The notes under the pieces: model-generated | The model's database searches: none | What the model was told of the DNA's origin: nothing | What the model saw: only the letters and a program-made list of their open reading frames with translations | Program-made: the position numbers and the translations under genes | NCBI RefSeq assembly: GCF_900112605.1 | Contig: NZ_FOMJ01000012.1 | Span: forward strand, 1-46,749 | DNA from: Thiohalospira halophila DSM 15071 | GTDB taxonomy: Bacteria; Pseudomonadota; Gammaproteobacteria; Thiohalospirales; Thiohalospiraceae | Length of the DNA stretch: 46,749 nt | Direction of reading: 5' to 3' | Shown here: piece after piece, positions 8,008 to 16,295 of the stretch | Position numbering within the stretch: position 1 is the first letter of the stretch | Layout of the letters: every line of letters starts with the position of its first letter

Positions 8008-9071
8008 TGCGGCAGGTGGACGTCCTGGTAATCGGTCTCGGTCCCGGGGGCGCCTCCGCGGCGGCCACGGCGGCCGAGGCCGGCCGGGAGGTCCTGGCCA
8101 TCGAGCGCAACCGGGTCATCGGCGAGCCGGTCCAGTGCGCCGAGTTCATCCCGCGGCCCATGGGCCGCTACGCCCAGGGTGAAGGCGTCCTGCAACAGAC
8201 CATCACCGGTATGAAGACCGCGCTGCCCTCCGGCGAGGTGGCAGAGTCGGAGTTCCCCGGCCTGATGATCGACCGGGCAGCCTTCGACCAGGCCATCGCC
8301 GAGCGCGCCCGGGCCGCCGGCGCCGAGCTGCGCTCGGCCACCCGCCTGGTCGACCTGGACCCGGCCAACCGGCGGGCCACCATCGCCGACGAGAGCGGCG
8401 AGACCGAGGTCGGCTTCGGCGTCCTGGTGGCCGCCGACGGCCCCCATTCCCCCAGCGCCAGATTTGCCGGCGTGCCGCCCCAGCGCACGGTGCAGACGCG
8501 CCAGTACACGGTGCCGCTGCTCTCGGAGTACCCGGACACCGATATCTGGCTCTCCGATGAATTCCCCGGGGGGTATGGCTGGCTCTTCCCGCGCGCCGGG
8601 GTCGCCAACATCGGGCTCGGGATCGATCGAGCCGTGGATCGCGATCTCAAGACGCCGCTGGAAGAGCTCCACGCCCATCTGGTGGAGCAGGGTCTGGTGG
8701 GCGAGGAGATCCTCGGCCGCACCGGTGGCGCCATCCCGGTGGGCGGGCTGCGCGAGCACCTGGTGCTCGACGGCCCGCTCCTCCTGGTGGGCGACGCCGC
8801 CGGCCTGACCCACCCCATTACCGGCGCCGGGATCGCGGCTGGGGTGGTCTCCGGCGAGCGGGCCGGCGAGGCCGCGGCCGCCTGGCTGGACGGGGACGAC
8901 GAGGCGCTGGAGGATTACGAGGAAGATGTTCGGGACCAGTTCGAGACCAGCGTTGCGCGAGGGGTTGCGCGTCGCCAGGAGCTGGACCGGATCTGGCGAA
9001 CTCCTGCGGCTTCGGAGGATGCCAACCTCCGTCGCGGCTGGATCGCCTTCGACGAGTATTTTGCCGCCTGA
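8007..9071 (+). CDS. lipT: LipT, FAD-dependent oxidoreductase of the LbpA lipoate pathway
   Basis: A 354-residue flavoprotein of the geranylgeranyl-reductase/FixC-like group. The FAD fingerprint is GLGPGGASA near residues 10-18, followed by an ERN acidic turn, the middle VLVAADGPHS motif and the C-terminal LLVGDAAGLTHPITGAG segment. Genes of this type sit between slplA and lipS2 in sHdr loci and are named lipT. A role supplying electrons to the LipS1/LipS2 radical SAM enzymes has been proposed in the family. The start codon overlaps the slplA stop (TAATG). Confidence 0.88.
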   Translation: MRQVDVLVIGLGPGGASAAATAAEAGREVLAIERNRVIGEPVQCAEFIPRPMGRYAQGEGVLQQTITGMKTALPSGEVAESEFPGLMIDRAAFDQAIAERARAAGAELRSATRLVDLDPANRRATIADESGETEVGFGVLVAADGPHSPSARFAGVPPQRTVQTRQYTVPLLSEYPDTDIWLSDEFPGGYGWLFPRAGVANIGLGIDRAVDRDLKTPLEELHAHLVEQGLVGEEILGRTGGAIPVGGLREHLVLDGPLLLVGDAAGLTHPITGAGIAAGVVSGERAGEAAAAWLDGDDEALEDYEEDVRDQFETSVARGVARRQELDRIWRTPAASEDANLRRGWIAFDEYFAA

Positions 9072-9140
9072 GGCGGCCGCCGGGACGTCCGCGCCCGGGA
9101 TACGACCACGAACGGGATAGACCACAAGGGGATCAGGAGC

Positions 9141-10298
9141 ATGAGCGTTCGAGCCGATGAAGCAGTTGCGCCGGTGAATTTCTACCGTCCCGACTACAAC
9201 GTGAAGACCCCGGACATGCAGTCGCCGGAGTATGTGCAGATGTCCCAGGCGGCGGCCATCAGCCTGGGCCTGGTGCCGGGCCAGATGCACCGCACGGCCT
9301 GCACCCACTGCCTCAACCTCCTGGTCACCTACCAGGAGGGCTGCCGGGCCAACTGTGCCTACTGCGGCCTGGCGCGCCATCGCGAGGAGAACCGCGACTA
9401 CGCCGATCGCAACTTCATCCGCGTCGACTGGCCCACCGCCCGGTACGACGAAATCATCGAGAAGGTGAAGAACGGCGAGGACAACGGCCAGTTCCAGCGG
9501 ATGTGCATCTCCCAGATCACCCACCCCAAGTCCGACGGTGACACTTTCGAGCTGCTGGACAAGTGGGTGGCCGAGGTACCGCACATCCCGGTCTCCATCC
9601 TCTCCAACCCGACCACCCTCGGGTACGACGACCTGGTGGCACTGCGTGACCGTGGCGCCGACATCTTTACCGTCGCCCTGGACGCCGTGACCCCGGAGAT
9701 CTTCGACCAGACCCGTGGCAAGGCGGTGGACAGCCCCCACACCTTCGCGGGCTACTGGCAGGCGCTGGAATGGGCCGCCGAGATCTTCGGCCCCGAGAAG
9801 TTCGGTGCCCACCTCATCTGCGGCATGGGCGAGACCGAGCGGGAGATCCTCGAGGTCTGCCAGCGCATCAAGGACATGGGCGGCCATAACCACATGTTCG
9901 CCTTCTTCCCCGAGCAGGGCTCCATGATGGAGGACTGGGAGCCGGTGGACCGCGGCCAGTGGCGCCGTGTCCAGCTCGGCCGCTTCATCATCGACTACGC
10001 CGGCGGCCACTTCGACCACATGGGCTTCAACGAAGAGGGCCAGATCGTCGACTACGGCATGCCCCAGGAGGAGGTCGAGGCGCTCATCAGCTCCGGCAAG
10101 CCCTTCCAGACCTCCGGCTGCCCCGGCAAGGACGACGAAGAGGTGTCCGCCTGCAATCGCCCCTACGGCGATTCCAGCCCCATGGACATCCTCTCCTTCC
10201 CCTTCGCCCTCAACAGCAAGGACGTGGGCTACGTCCGTCGCCAGATGGCCGGTGAGGACATTGGCACCCTCGATCCCGAGGTAGACCTGGACGACTGA
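9141..10298 (+). CDS. lipS2: LipS2, second radical SAM half of the lipoyl synthase
   Basis: A 385-residue BioB/ThiH-like radical SAM protein. The SAM-cluster Cys triad is Cys68-x3-Cys72-x2-Cys75, followed by Gly as in biotin synthase. Cys54-x2-Cys57 just upstream and the C-terminal Cys residues (TSGCPG, SACNRP) could hold an auxiliary sulfur-donor cluster. It pairs with LipS1 to insert sulfur at C6 and C8 of octanoyl-LbpA. A GGATCAGGAG lies before the ATG. It is the last gene of the operon and a strong terminator follows. Confidence 0.9.
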   Translation: MSVRADEAVAPVNFYRPDYNVKTPDMQSPEYVQMSQAAAISLGLVPGQMHRTACTHCLNLLVTYQEGCRANCAYCGLARHREENRDYADRNFIRVDWPTARYDEIIEKVKNGEDNGQFQRMCISQITHPKSDGDTFELLDKWVAEVPHIPVSILSNPTTLGYDDLVALRDRGADIFTVALDAVTPEIFDQTRGKAVDSPHTFAGYWQALEWAAEIFGPEKFGAHLICGMGETEREILEVCQRIKDMGGHNHMFAFFPEQGSMMEDWEPVDRGQWRRVQLGRFIIDYAGGHFDHMGFNEEGQIVDYGMPQEEVEALISSGKPFQTSGCPGKDDEEVSACNRPYGDSSPMDILSFPFALNSKDVGYVRRQMAGEDIGTLDPEVDLDD

Positions 10299-10344
10299 GT
10301 CCAGGCGCTGACGGGCCCCCGCAGAGGGCCCGGATGGACAGCCC

Positions 10345-10396
10345 GACGCCCCCGACCCCGACCGGTCTCTTGCCGCTCGGGGTCGGGGGCGTCTTT
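10345..10396 (+). terminator. Strong intrinsic terminator of the sHdr-lip operon
   Basis: Perfect 17-bp GC-rich arms (10345-10361 with 10377-10393), a 15-base loop and TTT. It marks the end of the sulfur-oxidation operon. Confidence 0.85.
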
Positions 10397-10543
10397 CGTA
10401 CGGCATTGGAAAATCGACCTCCCGACCGTCTTCTCGTAGGCGGCCTCCTACATGAGGATCAAGGATCCGGGAAAGCCTGCAGCCATTCCCTTTAATAATT
10501 GATCGGTAATGTTCTAAATTGCTGTTGTGCCGGGAAAATTTTC

Positions 10544-10572
10544 TTGACACCCAAAGCCACCTCCGCAATAGT
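10544..10572 (+). promoter_or_regulatory. Sigma-70-type promoter for the fadL-like gene
   Basis: TTGACA (10544-10549), exactly 17 bases, then AATAGT (10567-10572), in an AT-rich stretch with GC-rich surroundings. The -35 is perfect and the -10 is 4 of 6. It leaves a leader of about 75 bases. The rest of the 10299-10653 gap holds only the upstream terminator and nothing else recognisable. Confidence 0.6.
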
Positions 10573-10653
10573 CGGAATCGGCCCGAATATAACAACGTAC
10601 TAACTTGTTTAAGTCGTGAACGGGCCCCCACGAATGCGAGAGGAGCATGCAAG

Positions 10654-12048
10654 ATGGAAAAGAAAATGATGAAAGGGACCCTGAAGATCGGCAGCGTCGC
10701 CGCCGCCACGGCCGTCGCCCTGGCGCTACCGGCCACCGCCTCGGCCACCAACGGTTACCAGCTCATCGGCGTCGGCGCCTACCAGAAGGGGATGGCCGGT
10801 GCCGTCACTGCCGCTCCCAAGAGCGCCATGACCGCCATCAGTAACCCCGCCGGCATGGCCGCCATCGGCAGCCGCGCCGACTTCTCCATGGAAGCCTTCA
10901 TGCCGGAGCGCACGGCGGACTTCACGAAGAACAAGATGGGTACCAGCCCGGAAAATGGTGAGGCCATTAAGAGTGAGGCCGAGCTTTACGGTGTTCCCGC
11001 CATCGGTTGGACGGCTCCGACCTCCGAGGGTTCCGACCTCTACTTCGGTGGTGGTATGTATGGCACGTCGGGCCTGGGCGTCGACTACGGCCGTGGCAAT
11101 TTCGCCCCGGGCTCCGCAGCTGGGCATACAAATGTCGATTTTAGTGGGTACAGCGCCATCACTTTCTGGCAGATGGCGCCGTCCCTCGCTTGGCGCGCCA
11201 GCGACGACCTCAAGCTCGGTGCTTCCCTCAATATCGATTATCAGTCGGTTGGTTTCCAGCAGCGCATTACCGGCGATACAGGGACTGCGCCAGGTCCGCT
11301 AAATTCCAGCTTCCTGCTTGGCAGGACTGCCAATGCTTTTGGTTACGGGTTTACCCTCGGTGCTCTTTACGAGATCAACGACATGGTGACCGTAGGCGCA
11401 AATTACAAGAGTAAGCAATCGTTCGGCGATCTTGAATATCAGCTGCGTGATGGTGACATCTCCGCTTTCCCGGACGGCGCCGGTAACAGGGTTTACTCCA
11501 GAGACGGTACTTATAAACTCGGCCTGGACTTCCCGCAGCAGTTCGCGGTTGGTGTAAAGGTTCAACCGATGGAGGCCCTGACCGTTGCCGCCGACGTGAA
11601 GTGGATCAACTGGTCGGATACGATGGATGAACTTGCAGTGAAGGGGGACTTCAGGACGCGAGTCGGGGGCGATGCCGATGGGAATGCCGCCATGGATCCG
11701 GGTTGGGATGACCAGACCGTCTATGCCCTGGCCGTCGACTACGCGGTCAACTCCGATCTCGATGTGCGGGCCGGCTACAATTATGCTGAGGCACCCATTG
11801 GCGAGGAAGACGTCTTCTCGAACATCCTCCTTCCGGCGATGACTGAGTCGCACCTGACCCTCGGTGCGACCTATGAGTTTAATAATCGCTGGGAAGCGTC
11901 CTTCGCCTACATGAAGGCCGCCAACAACTCGGTGACCGGTAAGGGCGATATCCCGGAGTCTTACCAGGGTTCGTTCGGCGAGGATTCGCAAACCAAGATC
12001 GACCTCGAAGAGACCTCCTATAGCATCAACCTCGGCTATCGCTTCTAG
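10654..12048 (+). CDS. OmpP1/FadL/TodX-family outer-membrane channel
   Basis: A 464-residue protein with a Sec signal peptide (MEKKMMKGTLKIGSVAAATA, then cleavage after ATASA). Mature-start features of FadL proteins follow: an N-terminal hatch-like NGYQLIGVGAYQKGMAGA and an NPAGMAAIGSR motif. The remainder is alternating beta strands ending in a C-terminal aromatic Phe, the outer-membrane assembly signal. FadL proteins import hydrophobic compounds. In sulfur oxidisers, FadL-like proteins have been suggested to handle hydrophobic polysulfur, and its place next to the sHdr operon fits, but this is inference. The start at 10654 is chosen for AGGAG at 10641 and the signal peptide. Confidence 0.85.
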   Translation: MEKKMMKGTLKIGSVAAATAVALALPATASATNGYQLIGVGAYQKGMAGAVTAAPKSAMTAISNPAGMAAIGSRADFSMEAFMPERTADFTKNKMGTSPENGEAIKSEAELYGVPAIGWTAPTSEGSDLYFGGGMYGTSGLGVDYGRGNFAPGSAAGHTNVDFSGYSAITFWQMAPSLAWRASDDLKLGASLNIDYQSVGFQQRITGDTGTAPGPLNSSFLLGRTANAFGYGFTLGALYEINDMVTVGANYKSKQSFGDLEYQLRDGDISAFPDGAGNRVYSRDGTYKLGLDFPQQFAVGVKVQPMEALTVAADVKWINWSDTMDELAVKGDFRTRVGGDADGNAAMDPGWDDQTVYALAVDYAVNSDLDVRAGYNYAEAPIGEEDVFSNILLPAMTESHLTLGATYEFNNRWEASFAYMKAANNSVTGKGDIPESYQGSFGEDSQTKIDLEETSYSINLGYRF

Positions 12049-12059
12049 GTAACCGAGCG

Positions 12060-12087
12060 GCCCGGGGCACCCCCGCCCCGGGCATTT
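12060..12087 (+). terminator. Hairpin terminator after the fadL-like gene
   Basis: Perfect 9-bp GC arms (12060-12068, 12075-12083) followed by ATTTC. Located just after the stop at 12048. Confidence 0.6.
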
Positions 12088-12122
12088 CACCGTCGTCAAC
12101 GAATATTCCGGAGTAGATTCCC

Positions 12123-13034
12123 ATGCGCACGACCCTACGGCGCCTGGTGGCGCCCCTGCTCGTCGTCGGCCTTGGCAGCGTCAGTGCCACGGCCGCCGCC
12201 GAGGAGACCTATCTCAAGCCCTTCATCCTCGCCGATGGCGATGCCGGCCCGGTGGCCGAGGCCGCCGACAACGCCATCGCCGCGGTGGAGGAGGCCGGCT
12301 TCCGTGTCGCCGGCCGGTACAACCCCTATGGCGATACCCATGTCATCGCCGTGACCCATCCCGCGCTCCAGGAGGCGGCCGCAGCCACCGAGTACGGGGG
12401 TTATGCCGCCGCGCTGCGCATCGGCGTTGCCCCCACGGAGAACGGGACCCAGGTGAGCTATACCAACCCGGTCTACCTGGCCAACGCCTACCGCCTGGAG
12501 TCCGACCTCAGCGGCGCCGCCAGCAAGCTGGAAGAGGCCCTGGGCCGGGAGCAGACCTTCGGCTCCGAGCAGGAGCTTACCGCCGAGGACCTGCGCGAGT
12601 ACCACTACATGGCCTTCATGCCCTACTTCGATGATGCGTGGGAGCTGGGCGAGTTCGACAGCCACCAGCAGGCCGTGGATGCCGTGGCCGCCGGGTTGGC
12701 TGCCGGCGCCGGCGACACCAGCGAGGTCTATCGCATCGACCTGCCCGGCCGGGACCAGGTCCTCTTCGGCGTCGCCCTCGGCGAGGGTGCCGGAAAGGGC
12801 GGCGACGCCTACGTCATGGACAAGATCGACTTCGCCGAACTCAAGCACACGCCCCATCTGCCCTACGAGGTGCTGGTGAACGAGGGTGAGGTGATGGCGC
12901 TGCACGCCAAGTTCCGCATCGCCATGAACTTCCCCGACCTCTCCATGATGGGGGACAACAGCTTCATGGCCATCCGGCCCGCGCCGGGCGCCATCGAGGA
13001 GGCGCTGACCGCGGTGGTCGAGCACGGCGAGTAG
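12123..13034 (+). CDS. Periplasmic protein of unknown function, weakly DUF302-like
   Basis: A 303-residue protein with a clear signal peptide (basic N-terminus, hydrophobic LVAPLLVVGLGSVSATA, cleavage near AAA-EE). The mature part is acidic, with no Cys and no metal motif. The segment around residues 45-125 (a helix, then GFRVAGRYNPYGDTHVIAV and a later NP) has the helix-strand rhythm of DUF302 proteins, and the C-terminal half may be a second such unit. It starts 74 bp after the FadL-like gene, so both may serve the same envelope process. The specific function is not recognised. Confidence 0.65.
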   Translation: MRTTLRRLVAPLLVVGLGSVSATAAAEETYLKPFILADGDAGPVAEAADNAIAAVEEAGFRVAGRYNPYGDTHVIAVTHPALQEAAAATEYGGYAAALRIGVAPTENGTQVSYTNPVYLANAYRLESDLSGAASKLEEALGREQTFGSEQELTAEDLREYHYMAFMPYFDDAWELGEFDSHQQAVDAVAAGLAAGAGDTSEVYRIDLPGRDQVLFGVALGEGAGKGGDAYVMDKIDFAELKHTPHLPYEVLVNEGEVMALHAKFRIAMNFPDLSMMGDNSFMAIRPAPGAIEEALTAVVEHGE

Positions 13035-13065
13035 GCGCTCGCTCCGCCGGTGCCAGCCGGCGGTT

Positions 13066-13098
13066 CCGACCCGGGGCCGCTCCCGGGTCGGTCCTTCC
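13066..13098 (+). terminator. Intrinsic terminator-like hairpin
   Basis: Perfect 10-bp arms (13066-13075 and 13082-13091) with a 6-base loop and a TCCTTCCT tail. A smaller hairpin (CGCCGG/CCGGCG, 13045-13062) lies just before it. Confidence 0.6.
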
Positions 13099-13199
13099 TG
13101 CTCCGAGAGGGGGAATCCCGCCCCTTCCATTTCCGACCAATTTTCTCCAGAATTCGGGCCATCGTGAATCAGGCGGGCATCGCCCGTTCAGGAGGCCCC

Positions 13200-13625
13200 A
13201 TGAAGTCCGTGAAGCTCACCGACGTCGGCGACATCAAGAACGAGCTCAACAAGTACCGCAAGGGCAAGAAGTTCGATATCAACCAGTTCAACCAGGTGGC
13301 GCGGCTGGCCTGGCTGGGCAAGCTCACCATCCAGCCCCTGGACCCGCTGGACGAGGATACCAAGTCCTTCCTGGTCCACTGCGACTTCCCCGAGCCGCTG
13401 GCCGAGAAGGTCATGACCTTCGATACCGATGGCTCCGGCATGGACATCCTCGGCGCCATCCACATCGTCGATTCCGAGCAGGGCGAGGCGCTCATCCGGA
13501 TCATGGAAGAGGGCTTTCAGGAGCGCGTGGCCTTCTACCAGGCCCTCAACGAGCGCGACTTCTACTTCTCCAAGTTCTACAAGCCCAAGGACGGCGAGGA
13601 GCAGGCCAGCGGCGACCAGGGCTGA
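13200..13625 (+). CDS. Conserved-looking small cytoplasmic protein, function unknown
   Basis: A 141-residue acidic protein with no signal peptide and one Cys (HCDFPEP). A consensus ribosome site AGGAGG (13190-13195) supports the ATG at 13200. Lys-rich N-terminus (LNKYRKGKKFD), then a mixed alpha/beta region and a helix near the end (EALIRIMEEGFQERVAFYQALNE). No family is recognised. It is followed 21 bp later by a lipoate-ligase-like gene, so the two probably share a transcript and a process. Confidence 0.65.
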   Translation: MKSVKLTDVGDIKNELNKYRKGKKFDINQFNQVARLAWLGKLTIQPLDPLDEDTKSFLVHCDFPEPLAEKVMTFDTDGSGMDILGAIHIVDSEQGEALIRIMEEGFQERVAFYQALNERDFYFSKFYKPKDGEEQASGDQG

Positions 13626-13646
13626 CGCCGGCGCCGTTCGCTGCCC

Positions 13647-14633
13647 ATGAGCCGAGGGCGCTGGCTGGAACTGGGCGCGCTGGAGCCCGCGGCCCTGCAC
13701 GCCGCCTACGCCGGCCTCGCCCGGGCCCAGCCGGCAGGAGGGGCACCGTTCGTGGTCCGGGCCGATGCGGCCAGCGGCCACCTCTCCCTGGGTGCGACTC
13801 AGGCGGCCGGGGAGGCCGACCTTGCCGCCTGCCGTCGCCATGGCCGGGGCCCCTGGCGCCGGCCCCTGGGTGGGGGCGCCGTCTGGGTGGACGGCCATCA
13901 ACACCCGGTCTTCATCGGCCTCCCGGGCGGCGATAGCCACCGGGCTGAAGCGGAGCAGGCCATTCTCGAGGCCCTGGCGGCCACTCACCGCGCCTTCGGT
14001 CTGCCGGCCGAGGTGGTGGGACGGGATGTCTGGGTAGCCGGGCGAAAGGTCGTCGGCACCGGCAGTGCCACCCTCGGCAGAACCTGGATCCTCGGCGCCG
14101 CCCTGCTCTGGCGGCTGCCGGTTCGCCGCTTTGCGCGCGCCGTGGCTGCCCCCTCCGCCGGCTACCGCCGCTGGCTCGCCCGGGAGCTGGCCGCCGGGCT
14201 GAGTACCTGGGAGGACCACGCCCCGCGCCCGCCCGCGACCGAGGCCGATGCCGTGCTTGCGCGGGAGCTGGGGCGATGTCTCGGGGTGGCGTGGGTGGCC
14301 GACAACCCCACCTCGGCCGAACAGGACGACATCCGGGAGGAAGAGGAGGAGGTCCGCGCCGAGGCGGACGACCTCGACCCCGACGAACCCTCCCGCCTGC
14401 CCGGGGGCATCAAGGTGAACCATCGCACCTACCTGGTAGAGGCCGGAGGCGTGCGGTTGGTCCTGCGGGACGGCCTCATCGCCCGCGCTGCGTCCACCGC
14501 CGACGAGCAGCCGTTGCCGGCCTGGGAGGGGAAGGCCCCGAGCGCCTCCGTATTGCCCGGTGAGCGATCACTCACCCGGGCCGCCCAGGCCGCCGCCGAG
14601 CCGGTCTTCCGGCTGGCGGGGTGGGAGCGGTAA
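13647..14633 (+). CDS. Second lipoate-protein ligase A-like protein
   Basis: A 328-residue biotin/lipoate ligase-fold protein. The binding loop is RRPLGGGAV (71-79) and the likely catalytic Lys is Lys134 in GRKVVGTGS, so both hallmark motifs are intact. The C-terminal region differs from slplA and carries a very acidic linker (EEEEEVRAEADD, around residues 230-242). It may ligate lipoate to another acceptor, scavenge lipoate, or transfer octanoate like LipM. It lies 3.3 kb after lipS2 with the same orientation. Its acceptor cannot be told from sequence. Confidence 0.72.
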   Translation: MSRGRWLELGALEPAALHAAYAGLARAQPAGGAPFVVRADAASGHLSLGATQAAGEADLAACRRHGRGPWRRPLGGGAVWVDGHQHPVFIGLPGGDSHRAEAEQAILEALAATHRAFGLPAEVVGRDVWVAGRKVVGTGSATLGRTWILGAALLWRLPVRRFARAVAAPSAGYRRWLARELAAGLSTWEDHAPRPPATEADAVLARELGRCLGVAWVADNPTSAEQDDIREEEEEVRAEADDLDPDEPSRLPGGIKVNHRTYLVEAGGVRLVLRDGLIARAASTADEQPLPAWEGKAPSASVLPGERSLTRAAQAAAEPVFRLAGWER

Positions 14634-14650
14634 CCCGGGCAGGGAAGTTA

Positions 14651-14679
14651 CGTCGTTCCCGCGCAGGCGGGAACCTCGA
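14651..14679. repeat. REP-like palindromic unit
   Basis: A 29-base unit with GTTCCCGC/GCGGGAAC arms. It recurs in reverse orientation at 29940-29968 with one mismatch, indicating a dispersed intergenic repeat family. Confidence 0.65.
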
Positions 14680-14740
14680 TGGCCTCGCCACCGGAGCGTG
14701 AAGTCGCCCCGGGGTCTGTAACCGGATAGAGGAGAGCACC

Positions 14741-15127
14741 ATGCCCGAACCGACCATCGAGGAGCGCTTGCAGAAGCGCTACATCCTCATGACCACCGAC
14801 GACACCCTAGTGGAGGCGGCACGCGCCGTCACCCCGGAAGACTGGCAACCGGTCCCGGTGAGCGACCTGGAGCAGGTGGGGGAGTGGAATGACATCCTGC
14901 TGCACCGCTTCCTGATCCTCGACGCCGACGAGGCGGCCGCCTTCGACCCGGTGGAGACCGTTCGACTGCTACGGCGGGAGTATATGGTCAATGTCCCGGT
15001 CATCGCGCTGGGGGGCGATCGGGGTCTGCAGGACGAGCTGAAGATGGAGCGGGCGGACCGCTTCTTCGAGCGGGATCAGGTGGGGGAGGTGGTCTCCGCC
15101 TTCACCGGCCAGTACGACTGGGGATAG
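14741..15127 (+). CDS. Small protein with a degenerate receiver-like look, function unknown
   Basis: A 128-residue acidic protein preceded by GAGGAGA (14730-14736). The strand/helix pattern (YILMTTDD, then RFLILDADEA, then VPVIALGGD) resembles a CheY-type receiver fold, with Asp residues near the end of the first and third strands. No phospho-acceptor arrangement can be established and no output domain is present. Similarity to response regulators is only suggestive. Confidence 0.5.
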   Translation: MPEPTIEERLQKRYILMTTDDTLVEAARAVTPEDWQPVPVSDLEQVGEWNDILLHRFLILDADEAAAFDPVETVRLLRREYMVNVPVIALGGDRGLQDELKMERADRFFERDQVGEVVSAFTGQYDWG

Positions 15128-15168
15128 TGAAGGCGGCGGGAGCGCCGGGTCGGGTTACCCGAGCCCGA

Positions 15169-15489
15169 TCAGCCGATCCAGGCGTACTCCTCGACATCCA
15201 GGCGGATGTCGCGGGTCTCGGTGGCGCCGTTGGCCTCGACCACCAGCGAGCCGATGCGGGTGCCGGCCTCGTCGAAGCTCACCTGGCAGTCGAACTTGCC
15301 GGGGAGGGAGACGGTCTTCTCGCACTTGACCTCGCCGCCGACCTCGAACTGCGCCTTGGCGGTACCGGAGCCCTCGAGCCGGGCCTGGATGCGGAAGTTC
15401 TCGCCCACCGGCCGGCGATAGACCTGCGGGTCGCGGTTGGCGTTGTATTCCAGGTTGTTCACGCTGACGAGCTTGATGATGCTGGACAT
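15169..15489 (-). CDS. Small beta-rich protein, function unknown
   Basis: A 106-residue protein starting at the ATG at 15489, five bases after AGGAG; a GTG at 15495 is in frame but overlaps that site. It is rich in alternating strands (FRIQARLEGSGTAKAQFEVG, then KFDCQVSFDEAG, then IGSLVVEANG), as in an Ig-like beta-sandwich, with two Cys and no signal peptide. It is convergent with the preceding gene. Family not recognised. Confidence 0.55.
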   Translation of the reverse strand: MSSIIKLVSVNNLEYNANRDPQVYRRPVGENFRIQARLEGSGTAKAQFEVGGEVKCEKTVSLPGKFDCQVSFDEAGTRIGSLVVEANGATETRDIRLDVEEYAWIG

Positions 15490-15640
15490 GTCCACTCCTG
15501 CCTTGGAACGCGCTTGTGCGTCTCGTTGGTGGCTTTGCGGGGCCGGGCAGCCGGGAGGGGTCCCGGGGAGCCCTGCCCGACTCCCGGCCCCGGCGGACCG
15601 CTAGGGTCCATCCCGGCTATCCCCGACCTTTGCGGTAGAG

Positions 15641-15646
15641 TATAAT
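15641..15646 (+). promoter_or_regulatory. Consensus TATAAT -10 element upstream of the palindrome and small ORF
   Basis: A perfect TATAAT in a GC-rich intergenic region. No good -35 lies 16-18 bases upstream, so it is tentative. It would transcribe the palindrome at 15723-15832 and the CbbQ/CbbO-type genes. Confidence 0.35.
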
Positions 15647-15722
15647 CGCATTCCAATATACACCAATCCCGCGGCCGGCGGATACCCGCAGCGGGCGCCA
15701 CGAAGCGGTCTAACGAATCGCA

Positions 15723-15832
15723 GTGACGGGGTGGGGTGGCCCCTGGCGGGGCCTCGACAGCAGGGATGCTGTCGTGGAGCCTACATGGACGTATGTACGG
15801 CGTCCCCGCCAGGGGGCACCCCACCCCGTCAC
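15723..15832. repeat. Large near-perfect palindrome with two internal hairpins
   Basis: 29-base arms (15723-15751 and 15804-15832) pair with a single mismatch. The loop contains a perfect 8-bp hairpin (15755-15762 with 15767-15774) and a 5-bp one (15782-15786 with 15793-15797). The whole could fold as a branched RNA or a DNA cruciform. It occupies most of the gene-free interval 15496-15865, which otherwise shows a TATAAT at 15641 and a GC hairpin (15538-15547 with 15583-15592). Confidence 0.8.
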
Positions 15833-15865
15833 CCCGAACAAGGCCCCCAATCTCCAGGGAGCACC

Positions 15866-16267
15866 ATGGATTCCGAAACCTTTACCGAACGTCTGGAAGG
15901 CATCGACGAGACTATCGCCGAGCTGGAAGAGCGCATCAACGAGGATGCGGACCTGGATGTCGCCGAGGTCCTGCCCAGCGCCATGGACGTGGTGGAGGAG
16001 CTGCTGCGCTCCTATGCCGCCCGGGAGGGCAAGGAACTCCCGGAGGACGGCGAACTCCTGGACATCCAGAAGGCCTTCGTGAAGGGCGAGCCCTCCCTGA
16101 ACGCCGTCCGCGACAACGTCCGCGAACTCATCTATTACCATAACTGCCTCGAAATGGACCGCCGCGACGCCCTGCCCGAGAAAGCGGGCCGCATGGCGGT
16201 GCGCACCGCGCGCCACCTCTATCTCTACCTGCGCAGCCGGGCCGAGCAGGCCGGCTACCTGGTCTGA
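15866..16267 (+). CDS. Small acidic helical protein ahead of the AAA+/VWA pair
   Basis: A 133-residue, almost entirely helical, acidic protein. The N-terminal half resembles a coiled coil ([20 protein letters not shown]) and the C-terminal half is basic ([21 protein letters not shown]). The ATG at 15866 follows CAGGGAG. It is 28 bp upstream of the CbbQ-type ATPase gene and on the same strand, so it may be a third component or adaptor of that chaperone pair. The family is not recognised. Confidence 0.6.
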   Translation: MDSETFTERLEGIDETIAELEERINEDADLDVAEVLPSAMDVVEELLRSYAAREGKELPEDGELLDIQKAFVKGEPSLNAVRDNVRELIYYHNCLEMDRRDALPEKAGRMAVRTARHLYLYLRSRAEQAGYLV

Positions 16268-16295
16268 GCGGCGAGCCAGCCAAAGGAGATCCGGA

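Noticed and set aside
10519-10653. N-terminal extension of the FadL-like protein
   Set aside because: It covers the promoter and ribosome site. The signal peptide begins at the ATG at 10654.
7995-10751. Minus-strand open frame of 918 codons
   Set aside because: It lies opposite lipT and lipS2 and crosses the operon terminator and the fadL promoter, so it is a GC-driven shadow.
14651-14679. Short palindromic repeats as a CRISPR array
   Set aside because: Copies are far apart, in opposite orientations, with no regular spacers and no cas genes.
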